A DNA stretch of 64,000 nucleotides from Alphaproteobacteria bacterium MarineAlpha12_Bin1 (GTDB lineage Bacteria > Pseudomonadota > Alphaproteobacteria > UBA6615): assembly GCA_002937505.1 (NCBI GenBank), contig PTJY01000001.1, positions 1 through 64,000 of the forward strand, written 5' to 3'. The position numbers and the translations under genes were made by a program. The notes beneath the pieces were generated by a model. It saw nothing but the letters and a program-made list of their open reading frames with translations, did no database searches and was not told the origin of the DNA. Within the stretch, counting starts at the first letter, position 1. Each line of letters opens with the position of its first letter. Positions 25,423 through 35,058 of this stretch are shown piece after piece.

Positions 25423-26667
25423 ATGAAAAAATCTCGTAACCTACGTATTGATGGTGATCGGCTATGGAATTCGATCATGGAGGTTGCTAAAATTGGTGCT
25501 ACAGATAAGGGAGGTAGTAAACGTCTAGCTCTAACCGACCTAGATCGGGATTGCCGTGATCTGTTCATAAAATGGTGCAAGGAAGCAGGATGTAATGTTT
25601 CAGTTGATAATATTGGTAATATATTTGCACGCAGACAAGGTAAAAATCCAGAATCTGCAGCAGTAATGACTGGCAGCCATTTGGACACTCAACCTACAGG
25701 AGGTCGCTTTGACGGCGTTTTTGGAGTACTAGCTGGTCTTGAGATAATACGCACCTTAAACGATGTTAGAGCAGAGACTGAACGTCCGATAGATCTAGTA
25801 GTATGGACTAATGAGGAAGGGAGCAGATTTGCTCCTGCCATGGTCGCTTCAGCAGTATTTTCAGGTAAATATGATCTCGCCGAAACCTTGTTAATCAAAG
25901 ATCAAGATGGAGCAACCATAGGTGAGGAGTTAGAACGAATAGGATATTCTGGAGATGAAAAAGTTGGTGAAAGAGAGTTATACGCTTATTTAGAAGCACA
26001 CATAGAACAAGGACCAATACTTGAGTCAGAAAAAAAAGATATAGGGGTTGTGACAGGAGCTCAAGGACAACGATGGTACGAGATTACATTAACGGGGGTA
26101 GAATCCCATGCAGGACCCACCCCAATGGACATTAGAAAGGATGCCCTTCTCGGCTCAGCTCAGGTTATAAACCTAGTAAATCAAATTGGACATAAATATC
26201 TCCCAAACTCTTGTGCTACCGTAGGAATGTTAGAGGTATACCCAAACTCGCGTAACGTGATACCTGGACAAGTATTCTTTACCATCGACTTTCGGCATCA
26301 AAACGATGATCAACTAGATTGTATGGACAAAGATGTCCGTAAAGGTATTTCTTCAATAGCTGAATCTATTGGATTAACTTTTGAAATAAATGAAGTACTT
26401 TATTTGCCCCCGATTATATTTGACGACACATGTATAAATAGCGTTCGAAAATCAGCCATTGATAATGGCTATAGTTGGCAAGAAATAAACTCCGGAGCAG
26501 GGCATGATGCGTGTAATATCGCTGCTATAGCTCCTACATCAATGATTTTTATCCCGTGCATTGACGGAATCAGCCATAACGAGAAAGAGGACGCTAAACC
26601 AGAATGGGTAACATCTGGCGGTCAGGTTCTACTAACCTCAGTAACCGACCTTGCAAAAATTATCTAG
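25423..26667 (+). CDS. M20-family amidohydrolase (allantoate amidohydrolase / N-carbamoyl-amino-acid hydrolase type)
   Basis: 414 residues of the HyuC/AllC class, which cleaves carbamoyl groups from allantoate, ureidopropionate or N-carbamoyl amino acids. Metal and active-site motifs are GSHLDTQPTGGRFDGVFG (about 84-101), TNEEGSRFAPAMVAS (about 129-143), the dimerisation-domain ESHAGPTPMDIRKDAL, GAGHDACNIA, and the terminal GISHNEKED. GGTGGGA precedes the ATG. The gene stands alone on the plus strand and converges with the CmcJ-like gene 10 bases away. The exact substrate cannot be read from sequence; no hydantoinase or allantoinase is adjacent. Confidence 0.9.
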   Translation: MKKSRNLRIDGDRLWNSIMEVAKIGATDKGGSKRLALTDLDRDCRDLFIKWCKEAGCNVSVDNIGNIFARRQGKNPESAAVMTGSHLDTQPTGGRFDGVFGVLAGLEIIRTLNDVRAETERPIDLVVWTNEEGSRFAPAMVASAVFSGKYDLAETLLIKDQDGATIGEELERIGYSGDEKVGERELYAYLEAHIEQGPILESEKKDIGVVTGAQGQRWYEITLTGVESHAGPTPMDIRKDALLGSAQVINLVNQIGHKYLPNSCATVGMLEVYPNSRNVIPGQVFFTIDFRHQNDDQLDCMDKDVRKGISSIAESIGLTFEINEVLYLPPIIFDDTCINSVRKSAIDNGYSWQEINSGAGHDACNIAAIAPTSMIFIPCIDGISHNEKEDAKPEWVTSGGQVLLTSVTDLAKII

Positions 26668-26677
26668 TTTCAAGTGT

Positions 26678-27514
26678 TTAATCAAAAAAAACTAAGGCTC
26701 TAGTTTCAATGCTTTCACGTGGAACTGCATCCACGGGACTGGTTGGATCTTCAAAAGCTGTATGCAACGAGTACCTAGCTGTTCCATCAATTAAAGTATC
26801 ATAGTTTTTAATCAAAACTACCTCAGTTCTCTGCATCTGAGGAAAATAGTGCCAAATATGACCAGAGTCATATGAAGCATGACGGGTTTGTCCAACACGA
26901 TTATATGCTCGACGCTCAACTGTGTGTAGAAGATCATCATTAATTGCTCGAGCATCACACAATGCCAAAGGCCATTCTTGAATGGTGTTAGTCATAGACC
27001 TCCAAACATTAACTATAGCAAAACGCCTCGATAGCCTGTAAGTGGCTTCATCCGGCAACACATCTTTTATTCTCTGTTGTGCAGACCAGTCAGTGTAATC
27101 TGTATGTGCTGCACCAGCTGGGTCTCTCGCATTATACTTCTCACGCACCTTCTGAGAACTTGATCTCCGTGTGTGATCAAAAACTACTACTTTTGACGCA
27201 CCAGTAAATTGAGAAATCAGTGTTTCTACTTCTGGTTCATAAACCGTAGCCACTTCAGCGTCATCATAAAAGTCAATGACTTCAGTTAGATGTTCTGTAA
27301 AAGCAAAACCCTCAACATCAAGAGAAAAATTATTAGGCAATAGTCTGGCATTATGAATTGTCACCGATCGCTTTTCACGTTCACCCTCAAACTTAGTGCG
27401 TTCACCAGGAATGTTTGATTGATAAAATACTGGAGTTTCACCCGTATACACCAGATAGCCTATAGGTGCCTGTATTTGAGATAACTTACCGACATCTAAT
27501 AAATGTTCATTCAT
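26678..27514 (-). CDS. CmcJ/NvfI family oxidoreductase-like protein
   Basis: 278 residues of the CmcJ/AsaB/NvfI-like family, named after a subunit of the bacterial cephamycin 7-alpha-methoxylation system and fungal relatives. Family marks visible are VVFDHTRRSS, GAAHTDYTDWSAQQRIKDVL, FAIVNVWRSM, PLALCDA and WHYFPQMQRTEVVLIKNYD. The His and Asp in HTDYT fit the Fe/2-oxoglutarate-like active site proposed for fungal members. The substrate here is unknown. It is followed at 45 bases by the upstream Gfo/Idh/MocA gene on the same strand, suggesting one operon. Confidence 0.82.
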   Translation of the reverse strand: MNEHLLDVGKLSQIQAPIGYLVYTGETPVFYQSNIPGERTKFEGEREKRSVTIHNARLLPNNFSLDVEGFAFTEHLTEVIDFYDDAEVATVYEPEVETLISQFTGASKVVVFDHTRRSSSQKVREKYNARDPAGAAHTDYTDWSAQQRIKDVLPDEATYRLSRRFAIVNVWRSMTNTIQEWPLALCDARAINDDLLHTVERRAYNRVGQTRHASYDSGHIWHYFPQMQRTEVVLIKNYDTLIDGTARYSLHTAFEDPTSPVDAVPRESIETRALVFFD

Positions 27515-27559
27515 GGCTAAAGCTCCGTTTAAAATTCTTTAATAAATCCAAAAAGAAAA

Positions 27560-28603
27560 CTATAAGTTACGAGGTAAAAGAACAGGCTCACCTCTTTCTA
27601 CTGAAAGATCCGCAGCATTATAAACAGACATTACATTAATTGCTTCTTCCCTAGAAACCATGGGGGTCCGATCAAAAGCGACTGCTTCAAGAAAATGACT
27701 TGTTTCATCATACATCGAACCGGCAAAAACGTGATCTACAGGCTCACCAGGCATTGATGACAGAGGATATCTTATTCCATTTTCGATCGTATTAAGTTGT
27801 ACTTCCTTATGAGTATCATCAATCGTAAGAGCGCCATCTGTCCCTATTACCTCTATCCAGGCTTGCACATAATTGGGATAACCAATTGGTAGAATCCATC
27901 CGACTCCTACAGTTATTGTTGTACCGTCATCCATTGTGACCATTACCCACTGATGATCAGGAGTTTCACTTTTGCGACTAAAAAGTTTTCCTGCAGTCTG
28001 ACTATAAACCCGAATTGGCTTGCGTGGCTGAAGACACCATAAAACAAAATCTAGGTCATGTACGCCACCTATGGCTGCAGGAGACATTTTTGATCGCCCA
28101 GTAATTTTATTCCCTAATTCACGTGTTGAGTTTCTTGAAACCAAACATGTCACTGGTTCGCCAATAAGACCATCTCTTAGAGCTTTTTTTACGTAAACGT
28201 ATCTCGGGTCAAATCTTCTAGAATAACCAATCGTTATTTTTAGATTATTTTGTTCGGCTAGATCGTATGCTTGTTCTGCCTGTTGTATGGTTGGTGCTAG
28301 TGGCTTCTCCACAAACACATGCTTACCTGCCTCAAGAGCTGCTATTACAATAGGAAATCGTTCGGTTTCAGGTGTCATTGAAATAACCAAAAGATCGATA
28401 GACTCGTCAGCTATTAAGTTTTTCCAATCATCAGTCATAGAAGTCGGATTGATCTCATCCTTTATTTCCTTTTGACGCACAGAATTAATTTCAGCAACAT
28501 GTATTTGGTTCACAATACCATTTTGAGCGCAAGCATTGGCTCGAATACCTCCTACCCATCCTGTTCCAATAACCCCAACATTTATTTGTTTGAATTCCGT
28601 CAT
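27560..28603 (-). CDS. Gfo/Idh/MocA family oxidoreductase, copy 1
   Basis: 347 residues. N-terminal NAD(P)-binding start VGVIGTGWVGGIRANACA, then the hallmark EKPLAPT lysine motif near residue 95, SRRFDPRYVYVK and a C-terminal alpha/beta domain with GGVHDLDFVLWCLQP (the family's H/D pair). These enzymes oxidise or reduce sugars, inositols and related polyols. GGAGG lies somewhat far (about 15 bases) upstream of the ATG. Probably first gene of a two-gene unit with the CmcJ-like gene; a second member of the family is at 34034. Confidence 0.9.
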   Translation of the reverse strand: MTEFKQINVGVIGTGWVGGIRANACAQNGIVNQIHVAEINSVRQKEIKDEINPTSMTDDWKNLIADESIDLLVISMTPETERFPIVIAALEAGKHVFVEKPLAPTIQQAEQAYDLAEQNNLKITIGYSRRFDPRYVYVKKALRDGLIGEPVTCLVSRNSTRELGNKITGRSKMSPAAIGGVHDLDFVLWCLQPRKPIRVYSQTAGKLFSRKSETPDHQWVMVTMDDGTTITVGVGWILPIGYPNYVQAWIEVIGTDGALTIDDTHKEVQLNTIENGIRYPLSSMPGEPVDHVFAGSMYDETSHFLEAVAFDRTPMVSREEAINVMSVYNAADLSVERGEPVLLPRNL

Positions 28604-28781
28604 ATAAATTTTGGTATACCTCCAATGAAAAATGAATAGTTTCTGAACAATAATAAAAAAAATCTACTAAAATAATTCTGTTATAACTGCGTAGAAAAAT
28701 AATGTTCAGATTATTGCTTTTAAGCTACTTAATAAATAGTGACAAACAATCAACTACTTATAATAGCGGGACAAAATTAAA

Positions 28782-29324
28782 TTATAAAAGTGGAATTATA
28801 TTTTCTTCAGGTGGCAAAATTTTAAATGCGTTAGCAGTGCAACATGTCATTCCAAATTGCCCTATCAATGCCACAGCTGCTATCAGATCATTTAACCCTA
28901 AGCATTCTTCCGCAATATTGAAGGATTTATCGCTTATAGATTGATTTTCCAGCATTTCTTTTGCCAATTCGTAAACGGTTTTCTCTCGTAAGCTTTCAAA
29001 CTCTGGTTGAAGATTTTGATTTATACTTTGAATTATTTTTTCTTCCAAACCAACAATTAACGCTCCGCGAACTTGAGCAAACCATGGATATTTAGCGTTC
29101 CAATGACGCGCGACGACAAGATTAATTATCTGCCGCTCTCGTCCACTTAATGGCCCTTCTTGAAGGCATTCACGCAACTTTAATGACTGCCGCATTAGTT
29201 CTGGAATACGTATGTAGGCCCAAAAAGGACCCCCTACCGGCCATCCGTTTTCTTGGGCTTCATCAAAAATCTTGCCCTGTTCATCTGTCATATTTTTACG
29301 ATTTATTATTTTCAAACGCATCAT
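28782..29324 (-). CDS. Carboxymuconolactone decarboxylase (CMD) family-like protein
   Basis: 180 residues with the alpha-helical CMD/AhpD-like pattern: GPLSGRERQIINLVVARHWN, YPWFAQVRGALIVGL, VYELAKEML, and a C-terminal LGLNDLIAAVALIGQFGM. The usual E-W-x-x-H segment of this group reads YPWFAQV, so the Glu and His are lost, and the CxxC of AhpD is absent. A catalytic role is therefore doubtful. The start could be either of two adjacent ATGs. It is on the same strand as the Gfo/Idh/MocA gene but 178 bases before it. Confidence 0.75.
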   Translation of the reverse strand: MMRLKIINRKNMTDEQGKIFDEAQENGWPVGGPFWAYIRIPELMRQSLKLRECLQEGPLSGRERQIINLVVARHWNAKYPWFAQVRGALIVGLEEKIIQSINQNLQPEFESLREKTVYELAKEMLENQSISDKSFNIAEECLGLNDLIAAVALIGQFGMTCCTANAFKILPPEENIIPLL

Positions 29325-29498
29325 TTTTATTCCATGGTTTTAATTAACAAGCATTTACTAACTAAACATAATTTTTTTAATTCCAAAACTAAGAACAAGG
29401 AATGTTTCACATTTTAACTAAATTTGCGCTAGTATTTAATATCATTAAAAAGCTCAAAAGATAAAATGTTGAAATATGATTCTTGATTGAAGCTATCA

Positions 29499-30407
29499 AT
29501 GACTAGGTTAATGAATATGTTTTTATCCTTCTGGCACACATTGAAACCTTGGGTTAACCCTTTAAAGTTCACCCAAGCATTTCTTGCATCTATAGTCTTG
29601 GGGTTAATCTCATTTTTACCTCCAAGATCAGCAAGTAATATAGGTAGCGCCCTAGCGTGTACTTTAGGACCGCTCTTGCATTGGCACAAACGCGGAATGT
29701 CAAACCTTTTATATATATACCCTGATATGCCGGAAAAAGAACGGCAAAAGCTTATGCATGGGGTTTGGGATAACCTAGGACGCACTATGGGGGAATTTGC
29801 CTGTATAAAAAAACTAGGACCAAAAATAACTGTTATCGGGCTTGAACACTTACCTCCAGCGGGAACCCCTATAATTTTTGTTACTGCACATATAGCTAAT
29901 TGGGAAGCTTTGTCTTGGTTTAGCAACCTATGTGGACGCCAGGTAATGGATGTATATCGTAAACCTAATAATGTTTATTTCGACAAATTGTTAAAGCTCC
30001 GTAGTTATGGCCTTCCTGTTAAATTTATAGAAAAAAACGAAAGATCGGGTATAAATATTCTTAGAGAATTACGTTCAGGAGGAGCTGTAAATCTTTTCGT
30101 AGATCAAAAAGGGTCGAACGGAGATTATTTGCTACCATTTCTGGGGAAAAACGCTCTAACAATTAGAGCCCCCGCATTATTATCTGCAAAAACTGGTGCG
30201 ATTGTGATTCCAGGCAGGATGATCAGAAAGAACAACCATGAGCTACAGATTAAACTTTATAGTCCTCTGTCAAAAATTGAGACGTCCGATCCCGGAAGTG
30301 AACAAAAGTTCATGGAAGAAATAAATACCATCGTAAGTGGATGGATCGAAGAAACCCCTGAACAGTGGTTATGGATCCATCGTCGATGGAAAAATGCTAC
30401 AAATTAA
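29499..30407 (+). CDS. LpxL/HtrB-type lipid A acyltransferase (lysophospholipid acyltransferase family)
   Basis: 302 residues with one N-terminal membrane anchor, the Hx4E catalytic motif in VTAHIANWEALSWFS (about residues 129-143), NPxxL-free YRKPNNVYFDKLL, and FVDQKGSNGDYLLPFLG near the middle. The C-terminus holds TPEQWLWIHRRWKN, the classic LpxL/HtrB ending. Expected to add a secondary acyl chain to a lipid A precursor at the inner membrane. The start was set at the first ATG; another ATG 12 bases on is possible. A lone gene, as is common for this enzyme. Confidence 0.87.
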   Translation: MTRLMNMFLSFWHTLKPWVNPLKFTQAFLASIVLGLISFLPPRSASNIGSALACTLGPLLHWHKRGMSNLLYIYPDMPEKERQKLMHGVWDNLGRTMGEFACIKKLGPKITVIGLEHLPPAGTPIIFVTAHIANWEALSWFSNLCGRQVMDVYRKPNNVYFDKLLKLRSYGLPVKFIEKNERSGINILRELRSGGAVNLFVDQKGSNGDYLLPFLGKNALTIRAPALLSAKTGAIVIPGRMIRKNNHELQIKLYSPLSKIETSDPGSEQKFMEEINTIVSGWIEETPEQWLWIHRRWKNATN

Positions 30408-30434
30408 ATCTATCTATTATACTTAAACCAATAA

Positions 30435-31424
30435 TCAAGACTTACCCCATTCGCCCACTGTGTTTACTAATGTTCCAACCCCTTCGACTTGAGCTTCCAT
30501 CCTGTCCCCAGGTTTTAACCACTTGTCTCCGTCGACCCCACTTTCGACTGCAGTTCCTTCCCCCGTTCCTGAACAAATAATGTCTCCGGGATTTATTTGG
30601 ATATAACGCGACAAATAGGAAACAGATTCAGAAAATCCGAAAATCATATCCGATGTGTTCCAATCCTGGCGGACTTCCCCGTTCACTCTCATGACGCACT
30701 GTAAATTATTAACATCATAACTTTCATCTACAACAACACAGGGGCCACAAGAATTTCCAGTCTCAAAGTTTTTTTCCAAGGCCCAATTAAACGCCCCTCG
30801 GTGTATTGGCGCACCAATTCCAAGTCGTGGATCGCGAATAGAAAGATCATTCCATACAGTAAAGCCCCAAACACTGAAGTCATTATTTGTTAAATTTCTA
30901 CCTCCAGAACCTAATATAATTCCAACTTCAACTTCATAGTCAAATTTTTTAACTCCAGATTCAGGTTTCACCTCAGTATCTGTGCCTACCACCGTCTCCG
31001 GCATAATTGTAAAGCCCCAAGGAGGCAAACCATCTCTTTGTTCTTTATGAAAATGATCTTCGGTAAATTCTTGTCCTGTTATCGCCTTAAATGCGTTAAC
31101 AGCATGAGCAGCCACGTTTGCGCCTAAAGCTATTATTCTGTTTCTCGGATCTGGCAGTGGAGCATCAAGACGTACTGATGTAAGCGGTAAGGTCTGCTGA
31201 AGATCACCTGATTGAGCTAAAGAGTTCAGTTCATTAAGTGGCTCTTTTGCTTCATCCCAGTGAATAATCATTTCGTTCCATGAGCCCTTTCCTCTCTCAA
31301 GCAAAAGTCTATCTAAAATATCTGACTTAGACTTATCAAGTGACTCCGAAGAAGAGATCACATCTATTATTTGATCGCCAACTAATAGGCCTGTGGTTCC
31401 TTGGTTAAACCTTACAAACTTCAT
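30435..31424 (-). CDS. Fumarylacetoacetate hydrolase (FAH) family protein
   Basis: 329 residues. FAH-type core: RIIALGANVAAHA, the metal-binding segment FDYEVEVGIILG (Glu/Glu), WNDLSIRDPR, and the closing GDIICSGTGEGTA. Members are Mg-dependent C-C hydrolases or hydratases/isomerases acting on 2,4-dioxo acids or their cyclic precursors in aromatic and sugar catabolism. AAGGAGAG is a strong ribosome-binding site. The upstream gene on the same strand (70 bases away) is the molybdenum hydroxylase large subunit, so the two probably share a pathway. The substrate is unassigned. Confidence 0.88.
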   Translation of the reverse strand: MKFVRFNQGTTGLLVGDQIIDVISSSESLDKSKSDILDRLLLERGKGSWNEMIIHWDEAKEPLNELNSLAQSGDLQQTLPLTSVRLDAPLPDPRNRIIALGANVAAHAVNAFKAITGQEFTEDHFHKEQRDGLPPWGFTIMPETVVGTDTEVKPESGVKKFDYEVEVGIILGSGGRNLTNNDFSVWGFTVWNDLSIRDPRLGIGAPIHRGAFNWALEKNFETGNSCGPCVVVDESYDVNNLQCVMRVNGEVRQDWNTSDMIFGFSESVSYLSRYIQINPGDIICSGTGEGTAVESGVDGDKWLKPGDRMEAQVEGVGTLVNTVGEWGKS

Positions 31425-31494
31425 TTCAAACTCTCCTTAAGACTAATCTGTTATTCATAGACAACAGAAAAAAATCAACAGATTTTTTAGTAAG

Positions 31495-33831
31495 TTATTG
31501 ATAATTCAACCTTGCTTTATTTATAGCACTCCAAACACGCTCAGAGGTAACCGGCATTTCAATATTGGTAACCCCAATTGGAGCGAGTGCATCCAATATA
31601 GCATTCATAAGTGAGGGCATAGCTCCAACAGTGCCAGCCTCGCCTGCACCCTTTACCCCAAGAGGGTTACGAAAGGTAGGAACCTCATTACTTGATACAT
31701 CGATTGAAACAAAATTATCAGCACGAGGCATTGCGTAATCCATAAAAGACCCACTTAAGAGTTGACCACTGTCTTTGTCATAACAGACTTGTTCCATAAG
31801 AATCTGTCCTACCCCTTGGGCTATACCACCATGAATTTGACCCTTAACTATTGTTGGGTTGATCATTATACCAACATCATCAACAACCCAGTATCCGACT
31901 AAATCCACCACTCCAGTATCAGGATCAATCTCTACCTCAGATACATGGCTTCCATTAGGGTATGTAGAATCAGAAGGTAAAAAAGTTGAAGACTCATAGA
32001 GTCCTGGGTCAGTCCCCTCAGGCAACTTAGCAGGAATAAAAGAGGCCTTTGCTACTTCCTTTAGTGCAATTTCTTGATCAGTCCCAATTACAAAAAATTT
32101 CCCATTTGCAAACTCTATATCTGAAATACTGGCCTCTAAAAGGTTTGCTGCAATAATCTTAGCTTTATCTATTATTTTATCCGCCGCATAAAAAAGAGCA
32201 GAACCACCGACCACTGTGGAGCGTGATCCCATTGTGCCCATGCCAAAGGCCACTCTATCGGTATCACCATCTATAACTCTGACCTCTTCAGGAGCTAGGC
32301 CAAGCCTTTCTGAAATGATCTGTTTATAAATAGTCTCATGTCCCTGGCCCTGACTTTTAGTTCCCATGAGAACAGTTGCCGATCCATCTGTTGCAAATCT
32401 TATCTCAGAGAAATCAGGAATTGGAGAGGCTGCTTCTTCGATGGGATTTGCAATGCCTATACCCCTAAGTTTACCTCGAGTAGAAGCTTCTTCTTGTCTA
32501 TTGATAAACTCTTTATAATTGGCCATCTCTAGCACCTTTTCTTGATTCTCAAGAAACTGACCACAATCATAGTTTTGACCCAAAGCGGTATTTACAGGCA
32601 TATTTTCAGACGGAATAATATTTCGTCTTCTCAACTCAATCGGATCTATATTCAATTCTCTAGCAGCTTCATCTAACATGCGCTCGATTACATAAGTCGC
32701 CTCAGGGCGTCCTGCCCCTCTATACGGAGCAGTTGGATTGCTGTTCGAGTGAACTGTCCTGACCCTCACATATGCTGAAGGAACCTCATAAACCCCAATT
32801 AAACCACCCAGGCTCAGAGAAACTGCCAAAAGGTTCCTAATAGCTGAGAGATAAGCCCCTATATTTGCTATAGTATCAACTTTTAGCCCGGTAATTTTTC
32901 CGTCTGAATCAAAGGCCAATTCAGCTTCGGTTATATTATCTCTTCCATGTTCATCCGCTTGCACAGCCTCGCTACGTTCACAGGACCACTTAATGGGACG
33001 TCCTATTCTTTTCGATGCCCAGAGAACTAAACGGTGCTCTGCATATTGCCAGCCCTTAGTTCCAAAACCACCTCCGACATCTCTCGAAACAACACGAATA
33101 TCTTGCTCCGGAATAGAAAAGATTTTTTCTGCTAAAAGCTGACGCACTCTGTGTGGATATTGAACATCAGCGTATAGAGTGAATCTTTGTTCACTGGCAT
33201 CATAGACCCCAATTGCTCCACGAGGTTCCATATATTGAGCAAAGACACGAGATATTTTGAATTTTCGTTTAACAATATGCGAAGCTTTTTTGAAGGCTAA
33301 GCTTACAGAATCAAGATCACCCTTTTCAAATTGTCCTGAGACGTTATCAGGATAGTCGTCCCAAACTAAAGGAACACCGTCTAATATCGTTTGTTCAGTA
33401 TCAGTTATAGATGCCAGAGGATCATAGTCCACATCAATCAGCTCTGCTCCATCTTTAGCTTGATCAATGGTATCTGCAATGATTAATGCTACTGGATCTC
33501 CAACATATCTTACTCTTCCTAATGCTAATGGTGGCTGAGGTCGATATTTCATAGGTTGTCCATCGGGCCTAAGCCATTTAGCCGGCATGCCCGGCACACC
33601 TAATTTATCTTCTGCGATATCCTTTCCAGTGTATATTCCTATTACTCCCTTAGCTTTTAAAGCTTGAGATATGTCAATGGATTTAATTTCAGCATGCGCA
33701 TGAGGAGACCGCAAAATTATTGCATAGGCCTGGTTAGGAATATTTACATCATTAACAAACAAGCCCTTACCCTTTAAAAGCCTAGGATCTTCTTCTCTTC
33801 TTACACCTTGACCAACTCCAAATTTTTCCAT
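31495..33831 (-). CDS. Xanthine dehydrogenase-family molybdopterin-binding subunit (CoxL form II-like)
   Basis: 778 residues, the size of a molybdenum-hydroxylase large subunit. The N-terminal part has RREEDPRLLKGKGLFVNDV and SPHAHAEIKSIDIS. The active-site loop reads APYRGAGRPEA (about residues 365-375), which matches form II CoxL rather than the AYxCSFR of true CO dehydrogenase. The catalytic Glu is in GVKGAGEAGTVG (about 724-735). Such subunits hydroxylate heterocycles or aldehydes with Mo-cofactor. No FAD-binding or 2Fe-2S subunit gene is present in the window, so partners must be elsewhere. GGAGG precedes the ATG. Confidence 0.92.
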   Translation of the reverse strand: MEKFGVGQGVRREEDPRLLKGKGLFVNDVNIPNQAYAIILRSPHAHAEIKSIDISQALKAKGVIGIYTGKDIAEDKLGVPGMPAKWLRPDGQPMKYRPQPPLALGRVRYVGDPVALIIADTIDQAKDGAELIDVDYDPLASITDTEQTILDGVPLVWDDYPDNVSGQFEKGDLDSVSLAFKKASHIVKRKFKISRVFAQYMEPRGAIGVYDASEQRFTLYADVQYPHRVRQLLAEKIFSIPEQDIRVVSRDVGGGFGTKGWQYAEHRLVLWASKRIGRPIKWSCERSEAVQADEHGRDNITEAELAFDSDGKITGLKVDTIANIGAYLSAIRNLLAVSLSLGGLIGVYEVPSAYVRVRTVHSNSNPTAPYRGAGRPEATYVIERMLDEAARELNIDPIELRRRNIIPSENMPVNTALGQNYDCGQFLENQEKVLEMANYKEFINRQEEASTRGKLRGIGIANPIEEAASPIPDFSEIRFATDGSATVLMGTKSQGQGHETIYKQIISERLGLAPEEVRVIDGDTDRVAFGMGTMGSRSTVVGGSALFYAADKIIDKAKIIAANLLEASISDIEFANGKFFVIGTDQEIALKEVAKASFIPAKLPEGTDPGLYESSTFLPSDSTYPNGSHVSEVEIDPDTGVVDLVGYWVVDDVGIMINPTIVKGQIHGGIAQGVGQILMEQVCYDKDSGQLLSGSFMDYAMPRADNFVSIDVSSNEVPTFRNPLGVKGAGEAGTVGAMPSLMNAILDALAPIGVTNIEMPVTSERVWSAINKARLNYQ

Positions 33832-34033
33832 CTCTAGACCTCCAATTTTCTATGGATAAGATAACCTAAAAATATCTCAAACTAAATTTAATTAAGCGCA
33901 AACATGATTCTATGGTGAATTTTTTATGAATAAGTTGCAGACTAAGCTTGCATATATCATCATCACCATCAAAAATAGAGTTTATGAATTATATTTTAAT
34001 AAGCATATAAATAAAGCTTTCTAGGAGAACAAG

Positions 34034-35044
34034 ATGCTAAATGCCGCTATCGTTGGCTTAGGTTGGTGGGGCAAGGTGCTGGTTCAATCGGTTCAACAAA
34101 AATCAAAAAAAATTCGTTTCTCTGCAGGATATGTGCGCACACCCTCCAAGGTAAGTGAGTTTGCAGAGGAACAGGGACTAGCTATTTTTAATTCTTTTGA
34201 AGACATTTTATCTAATAAAAAAATTGATGCGGTTGTTTTTGCAACCCCTCACTCTCAGCATGTCAGGCAAATAACTGAAACAGCAAAAGCAGGCAAGCAC
34301 GTTTTTATGGAAAAACCACTAACACTAACAAAGGAAGGAGCACTTCAAGCTACTGCAGCCGTAGACAAATCTAATGTGATATTAGCAGTTGGGTTTAATC
34401 GAAGGTTTAGTCCGGCTGTAAAAGCTCTAAAAGAAAAAATTGATGAAAACTCTCTTGGAACGTTACTACACTGGGAAGGTACGATGTGTGCTCCCATAGG
34501 AATGGCTCTTACCTCTGATGCCTGGCGTGCCGACAAGAGAGAGACTCCAGCTGGTGGTCTTACTCCTATGGCAATACATATTATCGACTTAATGATGGAT
34601 CTATTCGGAGAAATTGACGAAGTCTTTTGTCAAAGTTTCCGTCGCATAGTGCCAAATGACACAGATGATACGACCTCAGTTTTGTTCAAGATGACCAATG
34701 GAATGTCAGGATATGTCGGCACTTTACTTGCAACACATCCTTCATTTCGTCTTCACGTTTGGGGGTCAGAGGGCTCAGTTGAAATTCGTAATCCAGACAT
34801 GAGCAGCTTTCTTTATACGCCTAACAATACGGGACAAATCACTGGGGCTGCGGGCGTTATTAATACAGAAGAGCATGAATTTAAAGGATTTGATACTGTC
34901 AGAGCAGAACTTGAGAGCTTTGCTGATGCAATAACTGGCCGTGCTGCTTACCCCGTTACCACAAAGCAAGCTGTTCACGGTTGCGCAGTGATCGAAGCAA
35001 TCGTTTCATCAGCTGAAAACGGAGTTCCTGTAAAAGTCACATAA
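34034..35044 (+). CDS. Gfo/Idh/MocA family oxidoreductase, copy 2
   Basis: 336 residues: NAD(P)-binding start MLNAAIVGLGWWGKVLVQSV, DAVVFATPHSQH, the EKPLTLT motif (about 95-101), GFNRRFSPAVKAL, and a C-terminal domain including GGLTPMAIHIIDLMMDLFG. AGGAGAAC sits just before the ATG. Divergent from the Mo-hydroxylase gene, with 202 AT-rich bases between. It ends 14 bases before the convergent MDR gene. Likely acts on a polyol or sugar-like compound; no sugar kinase or transporter is adjacent. Confidence 0.9.
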   Translation: MLNAAIVGLGWWGKVLVQSVQQKSKKIRFSAGYVRTPSKVSEFAEEQGLAIFNSFEDILSNKKIDAVVFATPHSQHVRQITETAKAGKHVFMEKPLTLTKEGALQATAAVDKSNVILAVGFNRRFSPAVKALKEKIDENSLGTLLHWEGTMCAPIGMALTSDAWRADKRETPAGGLTPMAIHIIDLMMDLFGEIDEVFCQSFRRIVPNDTDDTTSVLFKMTNGMSGYVGTLLATHPSFRLHVWGSEGSVEIRNPDMSSFLYTPNNTGQITGAAGVINTEEHEFKGFDTVRAELESFADAITGRAAYPVTTKQAVHGCAVIEAIVSSAENGVPVKVT

Positions 35045-35058
35045 AAAATCTCTTAAGC

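Noticed and set aside
28702-28944. Plus-strand open frame of 80 codons overlapping the CMD-like gene
   Set aside because: It is the reverse of the CMD coding region with no ribosome-binding site or family features.
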